Below, piece after piece: positions 23,820 to 35,486 of a stretch of 64,000 nucleotides of DNA; the stretch's first letter is position 1, and each line of letters opens with the position of its first letter. The notes beneath the pieces are model-generated. The model did no database searches. It saw nothing but the letters and a program-made list of their open reading frames with translations, and had not been told where the DNA came from. The DNA is from Hemileia vastatrix. Taxonomy: Eukaryota > Basidiomycota > Pucciniomycetes > Pucciniales > Zaghouaniaceae. Made by a program: the position numbers and the translations under genes. The stretch spans positions 62,001-126,000 of the forward strand of contig JASXTE010000054.1 in assembly GCA_030280995.1 (NCBI GenBank). Direction: 5' to 3'.

Positions 23820-25380
23820 CTGTCCGTCTTGATCATCGAGACGGTCTCTATCTTCTTTCTCTTCCTCTTTCTCTCACTTTTCTCATCCTCAGGTCTTATC
23901 AGAAAGTGACTTCTACTCGATCGACTGTTTTCTCATTTGCCTACTTGTCTACTTAGGCAACTTTACAACTGACCAAGTTCTGAGGACTCACAGAACTCGC
24001 TACACCATCTGACAGATAAACAAGATGAGGCAAAGAGGCTTTATAAATGAGATGCATTAATTTTTCTTCTTTACTTACATACTGTACATGTGGCTGTGTC
24101 ATGAGAGGACATTTCTCTTGCATTCTTCTCTCTACTTCTGCCATCGTAAACACCGATGACATCCGTGACTTGCTTTGATTTATTACAAACACTTGACCAT
24201 AGATAATTTGATTGATTGATTTGCTCATAGATACTTTGATACCCACACTTCCTGTCGTAGTGAATGCTGAGTGTTTCTTTTGTTTTGCTGCACATTAACA
24301 TTTTCCCTTGTTATTCACGGTTGGTTAGTTGCATCATGTTGATCATTAATTGAACATCGTGAGTGTGATTGTTCCAATGCGACTGACTAAAACGATTCCA
24401 CTGATTTCACTGATTTACTGATTCCAATGATAGCGAAAAGCCAGGTGAAAGAGCGACTTTTTTATCAGTTGGAAAGAACACGCCGTCAGCTGAAATCGAG
24501 GTCGTGATCGAACAATGAAAGGAAAAAAAGGAAAAAAGAAAAAAAGTAAAAGAAAGACAAAAAAGAAAAAATGATGCATGCACACACCCTGTGACTGATG
24601 AACGTGTTATGTTTCATCTCTAACAATCAAAGCAATAGAGGAAGTAAAGAAGAATGAGTAAAAAAGTGAATAAGACCAAGTGAAAAAACGTAGGTGTGAG
24701 GTGGTTCCTCGGTTAAATCGAACAGTTGAACTGTTCTGATTCTACATTCACCGGACAAACCATTGTCAAGTGCTGAGGTGCGATTTCTCCCAGCCATTCG
24801 ATGAGGAATTACTTTTACCTCGTTGACACTTAGAGTAAGTGTATTGATGTACAAGCCACAGAGCTCGAGGCTGACATGGCCAGTGACCAGAATTGTCAAG
24901 TCAGGTCCATGTTTTCACCTGACGAGCAAAACAGTCACACGTGAATTGGTCAGTTCAATCATCCAAGGACTTTTGACTCTTCTTTTTACAATTGAAATGA
25001 ATTCATACATCGAAGTACTCATTCTGGTTGCTGTGCATAATATCACTGCCAAGTAAAAATGTTGCACAAGTGTCAATTGATTTGTATTTTGGCCTTTTTA
25101 AGTATTTCAGTCCATCATCGGTAAAAGTTGATTCCATATTGTATGTTCTATATTTTATATTACATCTTTTATATTTCCATTGGTAGTTTTCACCTCTTTC
25201 ACCTCTTTCGGCTAGTTCACTTCTTTCTTTTATCCTTGTGCTTCGAATTACATTTACTTGTCTTGTGCCTCTTCTTACAGGATAATATGAGTTCTCAACT
25301 GTCAGAGGTGAATGTTTCAAATGAAATATGACGGGCCAAATGTCCAGATGTAATATGGGCAGGTTGTGCAGCTTCGGCTC

Positions 25381-25412
25381 TTTTACTATTTTACTCTTTT
25401 ACTCTTTTACTT
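25381..25412. repeat. 8-bp tandem repeat (ttttactc)
   Basis: About four copies of ttttactc/ttttacta in tandem. Confidence 0.9.
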
Positions 25413-26576
25413 TTGCACTTTGCCATCTATCTTGGCTGTATTTTTCTTTACTGACACTGAAAGAACCTCACAGATGTAACACATAACTTGAGGAGGGACC
25501 GGAAGTGCCAACCGATTTATACGATTTCATTTGCCAACTTTCATCACTCTCAAACGAAATCGTTGAACTGAACATAAAGGTCAAAAGAATGAGAACTTTT
25601 CTCTTAACTTATGATCATTTAAAGAATTTGAAGAAGAACTATTTAAAATTGCGGTGAAAGCGATTCTTTCATCAAATTTTGACTCGTTGGCAAGTGAGCT
25701 GATTGGAAAGTCAGGTTGAACTCATCCAAAGGAAGCGAGATAAATTTTCCTTTGCTCTTGATCGAATAAAGGGAATTTGTCTCAATTTAAAGTTGTAAAT
25801 CTTTTTTTGTGATTTTTTCTTCTTTTTTTCTGTTCTTTACAAAAGAAGAGAAGACTTACAAATTAAGAGAATAATGATAAGTCTTTTCTGTATCATTGCC
25901 AGTGTATTAGGTTGAAGTGTAGTTTGAAAATGTCAGCTTTCCACAAACATTAAGGAAGCAGTTTGGACAATGTCGTTTCATCTCCACTGTGACAGGGTGA
26001 AATAGCGGAAACATAAAATACAAGATGCGATGGTGGAAAAAGTAAGGAATTCCATTCATGGGCTCAAAGTGTCAGTGTAATAGCAGGTGTCGATGAGTGG
26101 CAAGTGACTCGACTTCCACCTCAGTCCGACCATTTGTCAGACAAGTTTGACTTGTGCTCATCTTGATCTGCCGGGAACAATTTGCAGTCGCAATTAAAGG
26201 AGCAGGGCGACAAAATGAGTCATCTTTATTTGCCCTCTAATGGGTCATTTGAACTGTAGTTACTTCTACAACTGATTCTCAGTTATTTCCAGTTATTCCA
26301 AGTGATTCCGGGCAAATTTATTATATTTCATTGAGTTTGCTTGTCCTGTGAAGCACACGACATAACCTTTGACTCTTGAGTAAGGTTATTCAAAAATAGA
26401 TTGAGAGCAGAGAAAAAGTCAACTCGAAAAAAGTTGATCTGTTGCTTCACTTTGCATATTTAACATTCAACATTTGAGAGTTCGACAGTTCGACAGTCGG
26501 CACACACCAAATGTCAAACTATTTTCCTTTTGGCCCTTTGGATGGAAATGTTCTCTTTCAGTTCTTTCGGCTTCGA

Positions 26577-26690
26577 AGGTTCTTCTTTTTCTTTCTTTCT
26601 CTTGCTCGTCTTCGTGTCTTGTCTTAATCTGCTGCAAGAGAGAAGAAGAAAAAGAAAGAGAAAAAGAAGAAGAAAGAGAAAGAGAGATAG
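26577..26690. repeat. Pyrimidine tract followed by complementary purine tract
   Basis: A run of ttcttctttttctttctttctc is followed, after about 35 mixed bases, by a longer agagaagaagaaaaagaaagag run. The two are near complements and could pair into an imperfect hairpin. Each tract alone is also the kind of sequence that can form triplex DNA. Confidence 0.75.
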
Positions 26691-27399
26691 TTTGTGCGAT
26701 CGGGCAAATTTGTGCCTGAGCTTGAGAATGCTCCACCGAGTAAAAGATGAAGCGAATTTACCGCACGAGTCATACGCTTTTCACTTAACTTTTATCTATT
26801 TCAGCCGTTTTTCTCTCTGTTACTCTCTTTCTCTTATTTTTTCTCTTTTTCCATCCCTGTTACACTTTTGTCCCTCTTAAACTCGTGCAGTTTCATTTTA
26901 CTTGTGCCTAATGAATTGACTAAGATTTATTGACTTTTCGCTCGGTTCTCACATTTACTTTTCCTTTTGTCACCGATTTTTTCTCCTCTTCATTTGTCTC
27001 TGGTCACACATTGCAAACGCAAAGAGTTAGTTGTTTTTTTTCTTGCTTCTGCTTCATCCACTTTTCATTGAGTCACTTGTCCAGTGTCTTCTTGGTCGCA
27101 ATTTACGTCACTGCACGTTTCACTTTAGACAATTGGATGAAAAAGAGGAGAAGAGTAGACAAGAGGAATGAGACAAAGAGTCTCCCAGCGTCCTGATGTT
27201 CTTATGTTCTAGTACAAGATCAAAAAACTCCAGCAAAGTAGGTTGAAGGAAAAACATGTTCTATGAAAGTGCGTGTGGATGGTCACAGAGGCAAAACAAA
27301 GTTCATTTGTGGCTGGGACAGAAAAAAAAGACCCAAAATGGACAGAAAAAGAAACAAGAAGAAGAACAAAGTCAGGAAGACAGAAAGACAGGGAAACAG

Positions 27400-27434
27400 A
27401 GAAAAAGAGAAAAAGAGAAAAAGAGAAAAAGAAA
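27400..27434. repeat. 7-8 bp purine tandem repeat (gagaaaaa)
   Basis: Several near-perfect copies of agaaaaag in a purine-rich strand. Confidence 0.85.
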
Positions 27435-28283
27435 GACAGAGAGACAGAAGTAAAAAGTGTAATCAGGTCATGAGAAGAAGAAAAAGTACAAGCCGCGGTC
27501 GCCAAACTCACTCGTCACCCGGTCCACTCAACATTTCACTATTGGAATAGCAGTTCTGGCTGTTCTTTGCTTCTTTGCCTCTTTGATGTAACTTGGTGTC
27601 TTTGTGAGGCTAACGAGTCGAATCGAGTTTGTGCGAGTTGTGAGTTTGTGAGCTTGTGAGTGTGAACTGGTAGAAAAGAGAGTTCCTGCTTCCAGTTGGC
27701 GGTTCTTGGTAGCTGACAGAGCTCACTAGATTGGTAGATTGGTAGCTGCGAGTTTTGTGTAACTTTGTGTGCCATTCGATCCCAGTCAGTCAACCAGTCC
27801 ACATCCTAACTTTTCCTTCTCTCTCGGTTTCTCTTGGTCTCCCTTTCTATCGCTTTCTATCGCTTTGACTTTCTTTCCTCTCCAAGTCATCAAGTGACCA
27901 TGTAAGTCAATCATAACGAATGCTACACACAGACAGCCCTTTTATTCGTCCAACAATAATTTGTTCCTTCGCCCTCAGCGCTCTTATTAGTTTCATCAGT
28001 ACAACAATAGTGTGTTTATCTTTACTCGATCCTCAGTTTGTCTCATCTTGTCAACTCGTAGACGTACAATGGTTGTTTTACAACATGATTTAAGCTGTTG
28101 ATTTGTTTACATCTTACTTTCTCTTTTTCCTCCATTCAAGAAGTTTGAGAAATAGTATTTGATTGCCGTTGAAAATTGACTATTTGCTCAGCTGGTTACT
28201 TTTTTTCATTTGTTGTTGTTGTTGTTGTTGCCAAAGTCGCTCAAGTTGCTGCTTCCTTCATTAAAAGTCAATTGGCTCTGTTA

Positions 28284-28377
28284 ATGAGAATCGTCTTCTC
28301 TGTCCTTCTTAATCGACTAACTGTGATCTCTCTTTCATTTTTCAAATGTTTCGACAGTAGTCAATTACCTGATGCGA
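28284..28377 (+). CDS. Candidate alternative signal-peptide exon
   Basis: An ATG-led 31-codon stretch has a hydrophobic N-terminus (MRIVFSVLLNRLTVISLSFF) and ends at a strong GTAAGT donor (28378-28383) in phase 1. That phase matches the acceptor of the Beat-like exon at 39722, so this could be a far-upstream alternative first exon, or the first exon of another gene. The next good acceptor (28427) would close the frame after about 17 codons. The weakness is that short hydrophobic frames are common here. Confidence 0.25.
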
Positions 28378-30455
28378 GTAAGTGAACAAATTTTCTTTCT
28401 ATTTCTATTTCTCATCTTGAATCACAGGAAAGTCAACACTTGAGCCAAAAGGCGGTGAAATTACTGTCGTCGTCCTCTAATGGATACAACTTGCTGCCAA
28501 CAACTTTATCTTTCATCATTACCGTCATCCTCATCATTTCCTCGGAAATATTTGTAACTCAGCTGATCCTGTTGACTGAATCATCGTTAAAGTCCTTCAT
28601 ATCTTCACGTAAGTCTGGCCAGTTGAAAAAGTTTTACTCTTCATTGGCATTATTCACGTGCAACCTACTTACCCAAGTGAATTGAATGCCTGACTAGAGT
28701 TAACAAGTTGAATTAATAAATTGAATGGAAATTTCATCATCAGGCAAGAATCAAGTCGACCGAGTGAGCGGAATCATCTCTTAAAACAAAAACAAACAAA
28801 ACAACGCGCAAATTAGTGAGTCAAGTAAATACTATTTCAAGTTATTCTAATTCGAGTTATTCAAGGACTAAAGAAGAAGAAGAACCCAACCAATTCACAA
28901 CAATCACTGTCAAGGTAGATGACCTCCTTTATCCGTGAACTCAGGTTACATCGATGCCAGTGAATTCAATTAATTGACCTGGTGACTCGAAACAATCATC
29001 AGTAGAGAAAGGATAATTGAAAATCTGTACATCAACATCAACGCGGTGTAATTTTACAAGTTTTACAAGTAAATTGCATCGTTTATATCACAAGAAGAAA
29101 AATAAATAGAAAAAAGTGAATTTTTTCAGCTGATTCAGTGATTTCAAAATATATCGTCAAAGGCAATAACTTCTCGCTCATCTGATTTGTGGACTTTTGG
29201 CAACTTTTGACACACCTTGTTTTGCTATGACTGATGGTCTGTTGAGACAAAAGCAACTGATGGGTAAACATTTTTACCAAGTGAACAAATCAATTTCTTA
29301 ACCTTCACCTGAAAGTTGAAATTGGACCTAAGTTTTGAGTGTGTTTGAGGGAAAATTACCACCGTGGGAATATGTTTAACTGTTGCCTCAATATTTCACT
29401 CTGGTGTAGACTTACTCGACAACAGTGAATCAATCGCAATTTGTTACACTCTGTCAAGTGTCAGTATCTGATTATCCTCGTGTCTTCTCTCTACTTTGTG
29501 CAGTCTGTATTTTGTAGTGTGCAGTTTGCAGTCTGTTCTCTTCTTGTGTCTTCTTGTGTCTCTTCTTGTGCACAAACCAAGCGACAAGCGACAACACCCA
29601 ACCTTCAACTCGCCAATGAGAAAATAATCACACTCGACTCACCAACCGAAAAACATTGGGTCCTGAGTGATACCTTGATCGAGTGACATCTCACAAGTTG
29701 ACTTGTTCATTCATTGTCTTTTCAACAGCTGATTCGACACAAAAGGACCCCGTAATATATTTACTGAGCAAGAGGTCACGAGGTTGATTTGACCTGTGAT
29801 CCAAATTGCAAGTTGGGGTCGAATATTTTTCTTCTCTTTACTTCTTCACCATCTTTACCATTTTCGTTTGTGAATTCGTGTCACGAATTTTCCTCTTTTA
29901 CCACCCGCATCAATGAGAGTGAAAGAGTAGTAGTACAAGTCTGCAAAGAACTTCGCAGTAAGAAAAATAGAGTGGTAAAGCAAGGAAAGAGAACAATTGA
30001 CATTGCTCGCACCATCAAGCGTAAGCATCTCCTCCATCTTCTACATCTTTCACATCTTCTACATCTTTCAGCATCAGTAAAGTCATCGGTTACATCATTC
30101 GACCTGACGTCGGTCGGAGAGAAACAGCGATTGTGAGAAAAACGGTTCATCTAACCATCTGTTTATACCGGTGCCTTTATCAGTTTAAAGCATCTTTACT
30201 TCATTGACCAGCGAATAAGAGCGAAAAGTGAACAAGTGTAAAGTGTAAAGTGAAAAGTGGAAAGTGAAATAAAGAAAAAATAATAATACAGAAATAAAAG
30301 AATAAAAGAAAAAAAAAAGAAAAAGAAGGAAAAAGTGAAAAAGTCAACTTTTCATCAGTCATCAACATTCACCAAACAAAGACATTGTCATCGACTCATC
30401 TACTTGTGAAATACAGGAACATCTTACTGTTAATGAAGTTATCTGATAACCTAAA
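28378..30455. other. Non-coding stretch upstream of the proposed Beat-like first exon
   Basis: A second donor/acceptor-bounded segment (28428-28608, ending at GTAAGT) encodes a hydrophobic stretch in one frame, but I cannot connect it convincingly. Purine-rich A/G repeats (30235-30340) precede the start codon at 30456. No promoter motif stands out. Confidence 0.35.
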
Positions 30456-31266
30456 ATGATGTTAAGATATCAAGTGAAATCAACTGCCGGTGAATGTGAA
30501 GTTAAAGGTAATCGTTCACGCGAAAAAGGTCCAAAAGGACAAATGGACACTTTAGTGACAAGTCAAAGGTCACAATCACCGCCAATGGAAGTTTTTTCAG
30601 TTGCATCCCAAGCCACATGGGAAGAAATGAATCCATGGTGTGTTTGCTCATCCTGTTCTACTTCATCGTTCATTCGTCGATTGAAGACATTTTCATCTGC
30701 AAGCAAAGTCGCACTCGAAGGAGCGAATGAGTTGAATGAGTTGAACTTACCATGCGACGAGTTTAAGTCTGGTATGAATCAATGTAGCAAAAATGTTTCA
30801 TCCACTTCTCTTGAACACTTGCCAAGACCAGTGGCATCTTCAGAGTTAAGTACAATGGTAACGATTATGGCAAGTACAATAATAATCATGCTCACAACAA
30901 CACTGGCCAGGTCATCAGTTACAGTAAGAGCATTTTCATGCTTTCCATGCTTTTCATGGTTTCATGGTCGTCAAAATGATGCATCCGTGATCTACAAGGA
31001 GGATCCAAACGAGCAAAAACAACGGCCTGATGAAGATGAAGATGAAGAGAAAGAACATCTCAGGCAATTTCATCGAGACACAATTTTCACTCGACAAACA
31101 GCCAAAAAGGCAAAAGAGTGCAAGAAGGCATCTTATTGGTCGCATGATGTAGAGATGGACCAAATGAACCAAACGAAGCAAACTGCCTCACGAAAGGGCA
31201 AAAGTAAATGCAATTTACTTCTAGTCTTCATCCTGCTAATGTCTGCCATTTCACCTCTGACTCAAG
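30456..31266 (+). CDS. Proposed first coding exon of the Beat-like gene (long N-terminal region plus internal signal sequence)
   Basis: A 270-codon open stretch, the longest apart from the NRF-like gene. It starts at ATG-ATG with A at -3 and has an in-frame TAA nine bases upstream. It is polar and low-complexity, with one hydrophobic stretch near residues 130-150 (TIIIMLTTTLA) and an acidic run (DEDEDEE) near 190. It ends in a basic patch followed by a signal-like segment (CNLLLVFILLMSAISPLTQ). Immediately after that lies a consensus donor, CAAG then GTAAGG (31267-31272), in phase 1. Joined to the exon at 39722, the split codon becomes GCG (Ala), giving LTQ-A-IRITHLSVP, which is the usual layout of a Beat N-terminus. 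Several insect Beat proteins also have long regions before the signal. The join is inferred across 8.5 kb. Translation could instead start at a later ATG nearer the signal. Confidence 0.55.
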
Positions 31267-31412
31267 GTAAGGTGAAAGAGCAAAAAGCGAAATATTTTTT
31301 TGTGCCTGTGTTACTTGTGCTGTTACTGTTGCTGTTGGATTGTTAGATTGTTGGTTCATTGGACCATTGAACTTCCGTACTGTTTTATCCCTTGGTCCGA
31401 TTTCACCGATTT

Positions 31413-31440
31413 TACCAACTTCACCAACTTCACCAACTTC
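31413..31440. repeat. 9-bp tandem repeat (accaacttc), three copies
   Basis: Three head-to-tail copies, with diverged copies on both sides. Confidence 0.9.
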
Positions 31441-31884
31441 GCCGACTTTACTAGCCTAATTTTACATTTTGTGGCAAGTGTACACCCAATTGATACAAAT
31501 CCTGTCGCAATTTATTCAACCGTTTTGTACTTTTCATGTACATCGTGGCCAGTTCAATTTCACTTGTTCCTTTTTTACATGTGACTGAACTTAACAAACT
31601 TTCCGATAAAGGGGAAAAACTCGGCAAATTCAATTGTTGAACCAATCGGCATGGAATTTCATGCTATGAACTGAGTTGCTTCTTGTTTATTTTTTCATTT
31701 TTATTGACCTGCTCGTTTTTTTTTCTCAACAAATGACTGAATTTGCCTGAATCTATACTTGTTCAAACAGTCAATCAGCGAAACTTTTGTCGATGTTGCA
31801 GTACAACAATGCAACAGTGGCAATGGATATAACATTTCCTTTTGTTTCGGATGTTCTGATCTTCTGATATTTGGATACTTGGAA

Positions 31885-31913
31885 GTTTGTATGTTTGTAT
31901 GTTTGTATGTTTG
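31885..31913. repeat. 8-bp tandem repeat (gtttgtat), three copies
   Basis: Three perfect copies followed by gtttggat. Confidence 0.9.
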
Positions 31914-34000
31914 GATATTTGGTCCATCTTTTCCTGTTGACTTGAATACACTGCATCGCTGCCCTCGAATCAAAGTCACTTTCACTATTCATCTTGCCTC
32001 TTTTTTTTGCAGGACTTTTGTCACGCTGATTCTTATTCTGATTCACTCGAGCTGTTCATTCTTTTTTCCTCTCAAACAAATGTCACTGACTCAATAAGGA
32101 AAGAACATTCGCTTTTGCTTTTTCTTTGACTCGAAAACTGCCCAAATTCACCCAACCGACCCAGTTATTTTTCATCACTTGTCCTTATTTCTACTTTCTC
32201 TCAGTCAGTTGACATTTTAACCGACTTTCCACACATACACACATACACACAGATACTAAAGTGATACACACAGAGCCGAAAAAAGGTTTCACTGTCGATG
32301 TACCCGAAAGCTCATTTCATACATCAATCCTAGTCAATTGTATCAAATTCTGCTCAGTGAGATTGTATTTGGTGGATGAATCATTGTGACAACTTACTTT
32401 TGCTCCTTTTTATCAGTTGACTTAAATTCATCTGATGTCTCATATTTCAATGGGCCATTTGAACTTTACATTGACTCTTACACACTTGGACTTTCAGCTG
32501 GACGGCTGTTATCTGTTACACGTGTAAAGAATTTTTTTCTTTCATCTTTCTCAGTCTCTATATTCGAACTTCCATATTGACTTTTAGTAAGATCGTCAGA
32601 TGAACTGCTGTGTCCAATGATCGACCGATGAATTGTTAATACAGATTGCAGTCCCTGGTGGCTTGTGAAAATGAAAATTTCCATAGTTGCAACATACTTG
32701 TCTGTATTTTAGTCTGGTAAATGGAGTGAAATAGAGTAAAATAGAGTAAAATGGGCAATGCAATTGGTACAAGTGAATACAGTAGATAAGAAGAAAATAA
32801 AAGAATAAAGGAAGAAAAGAAGAAAAGATTATTCAACATATTTCGTAATCAATCATTGAGCGTCTCACTTTGCTTTTTCTCATTGTTGATGCATCAATCC
32901 TCCTGAAGGAAACTTCCTCTCCTCAGGGCGAGTCTTGCCACCTGTGCCTTTTGAGAAAGGGATCCAGGAGAAAGATACATCTTCATTGTCAACCTACTGA
33001 TGCCAATTTAATAAGAGGAACGTCGCATCGGCAGCTCTACAGCTGCGATTTGGAGACATTCTTTCCACTTTTGGTACTTTTGCTACTTTTGCTACTTTTG
33101 GTACTTGCTTCTTTATGACGATATTACCAGTTTGTCTTTCTCCTGGTGCCCGAGATAATAGGAAGATAGTCTCTTAAGATGAAATAAATTACACTCGATG
33201 TGCTGGGAGGAAGATGCGATGTAAAAATATAAAATATAAAATGTAAAATGTAAAAATGTAAAGATGCAAAGAAGCACGTTGAGCAAGAAAGATAAAGGAT
33301 CGAACAAGCCATAAAGTACACAATGGATTTGGGTGATCTGTGATCAATGTCCTTGGCCTGAAGAGACGAAAAGTTGTTTCACTTGCATGTCTTTCAATGT
33401 CTCTTTCTCTTCATGGCTTGCTTTCTTCATCTTGCTGTTTTGTCTTTGTCACTGGTCGCCATTTGTCAAAGGTAAGCCAGCATAAATTATTGCGTCGACG
33501 GAGAGAGAAGAAGAGACTGAAGATCAAACAGCCACAAAAAAACTAGAATAACCATCGCCAGTGGACCGAATTGCCTTTTTACAAGAGAAGAAAACATCTC
33601 ATTCTTCTATTTTATCCTTAATACTGGTAACAATATTGCCATCTTACTCTTCATCATCATTTCCAACCTCATGGTTGCAAGTAGAATGTCGAGTGCACTT
33701 GAATCCATCTGCATCAATCTATCCTTTTTTTTCTCTTTTTCCTCTTTTTTTTCTCTTTTTTTTATATTTTTCCCTTTTTCATCTTTTCCTCTTCATTCCA
33801 TGTCTTCCTTGGATCCCGGTTTGCAATGTTACTGCTGTTCGTTGTCTCTTTTCACACACAAATGAATGGATGGATGAAAAATTCTTCCATTTGCTCTTCT
33901 CAATTCACTCTTCTTCATCCCTTCGCTGATGATGAAATTTTTTTTTCAGCAAAATACATTTTCCTCTTTTCAACATCAAAAGCAGAATGTCTTTGCCATT

Positions 34001-34085
34001 ATGTTTCAATTTTTGAATTCATGGATGCCTAAGTACCTTTTAACTATATTTCTAGTCACAGTTGTTACTCGAAGTTCATTGGCAA
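34001..34085 (+). CDS. Second candidate alternative signal-peptide exon for the Beat-like gene
   Basis: ATG plus 28 codons with a clear hydrophobic core (YLLTIFLVTVVTRSSLA), ending at A then GTGTCT. That is phase 1 and would give LA-T-IRITHLSVP when joined to 39722. It would make a 355-residue protein, close to a typical Beat length. The donor is weak compared with the one at 31267, so I rank it below the 30456-31266 exon. Confidence 0.25.
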
Positions 34086-34182
34086 GTGTCTTGAATAACC
34101 ATTTACTGTGAAAGGGTTACAATTCAAGGTCCATCTATCGACTTGTTTTTATCTTGCAGACTTTTGACAAGTTTTCCATGAC

Positions 34183-34228
34183 AAATTTTTTTAAGAAAAA
34201 TTTTTTTAAGAAAAATTTTTTTAAGACA
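34183..34228. repeat. 15-bp tandem repeat of A/T blocks (aaaaatttttttaag)
   Basis: Three copies of an A5-T7-AAG unit. Phased A and T runs at this spacing are expected to affect DNA curvature and nucleosome placement. Confidence 0.9.
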
Positions 34229-35448
34229 AATTTTTCATCGTTTCATCTGCCTCTCGTATTGTTTCCTTGTGGCTGTACCAGAGTAAGTCTGATTCTCGCC
34301 TGGCAGAACAACTCTTACAACTCGTACAACATTGTGTACATTGTATACATTCTGTAATTCATTTGCCTGGGTGTCGGAGATAATACAGTTCACTCGGCAA
34401 AGAGATTGGGAGATTCAACTTGACATTGAATGTTCAATTTGTAGAATGTTCTGTGACTTCTTGAGCAACCCATGCGAACTCATCTATTACATGGCGAGTT
34501 AAAAGAACTTTTTAATGTAAAGTAAATTTTGACATTTGGCCAAATTACTTGAGAGTTGGAGGTTAAGTTTTTTTTCTGTTAAATTTTTAAGTAATACGGT
34601 AAAAATTCCAATGTATACGGTGCGTCAGGCAGTGATGTACCATTTGCTACTTCTTTTACTCCCAAAGTCATTTGCAAAGTTCTTTTTCTTTATTTTGTAT
34701 TATTAATGCCATTAGTTTGACTTGATTTGTTTCACTTGCGTACCCTAAACAGTCGTTAATTTACCATTCTACCATTGTACAGTGGGAGGTATTTATTGTG
34801 ATTATTTTTAATCAACTGAATATCTAAGTGTCTTTGTATCTTTGTATATCTTTGTATATTGGTTCTTTTGTTTTTTACATCAGTATATTCTCATCTGAAT
34901 CTTTTCGGTCTATTTTTCTCTACCGTTCATTTGTATTGTCAAATGTCGACTCGATGCAAAGGGAGGAAAAAGAATTCATTCGATTGGTTCTGTCGATAAA
35001 GGCACGCCATGGTTCTTTGCTTCTTTCCTTCTTTCCTTCTGTACTTGTGTACTTCTTTGCACCTTCAACCAGACAGATTCAACTGAGCTCAGTGTACAAT
35101 GAGAAAATTAAGAGGTTCAGCCTCCAATTAATTTGATGCACGCAGCGAGGAGAAAACAAATCGCTTATTCAAATTACCCTTGTAAGGTCAAAGTTTACTT
35201 TAAGGTTTTTTTTGCCTCTCTTCGCCAACTGGACGGTTGTTAAGATTAAGATTCATTACACCGCCAACATGAGAGCGGTAAACTGTTGCCGATCTAAGTG
35301 TTGTGCTTGTTGTGTTTTAGAACTCGTGAACTGCCTTCTGTTATCCTAATCTGCAGTCCTAAAATAAAATTAGTGCCAAGTACTCTTTGATGGATAAAAT
35401 GCGAGGAAAAGGCGAAACTTGGAAACTAAAAGGGAGAGAGAAAGAAAG

Positions 35449-35486
35449 AAAAGAGAGAAAAGAGAGAAAAGAGAGAAAAGAGAGAA
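35449..35486. repeat. 9-bp purine tandem repeat (gagagaaaa)
   Basis: Four copies of aaaagagag on the plus strand, within the proposed intron. Confidence 0.9.

Larger units (their letters stand above)
22010..28283. other. Gene-poor low-complexity DNA
   Basis: No supported gene. A 198-codon plus-strand frame (22848-23444) is the longest here, but it is interrupted by an F/L/S-rich pyrimidine tract and has no domain. The region holds short-unit arrays near 22039, 22093, 22410, 23780 and 25381, and a pyrimidine-to-purine switch at 26577-26690. Confidence 0.45.
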
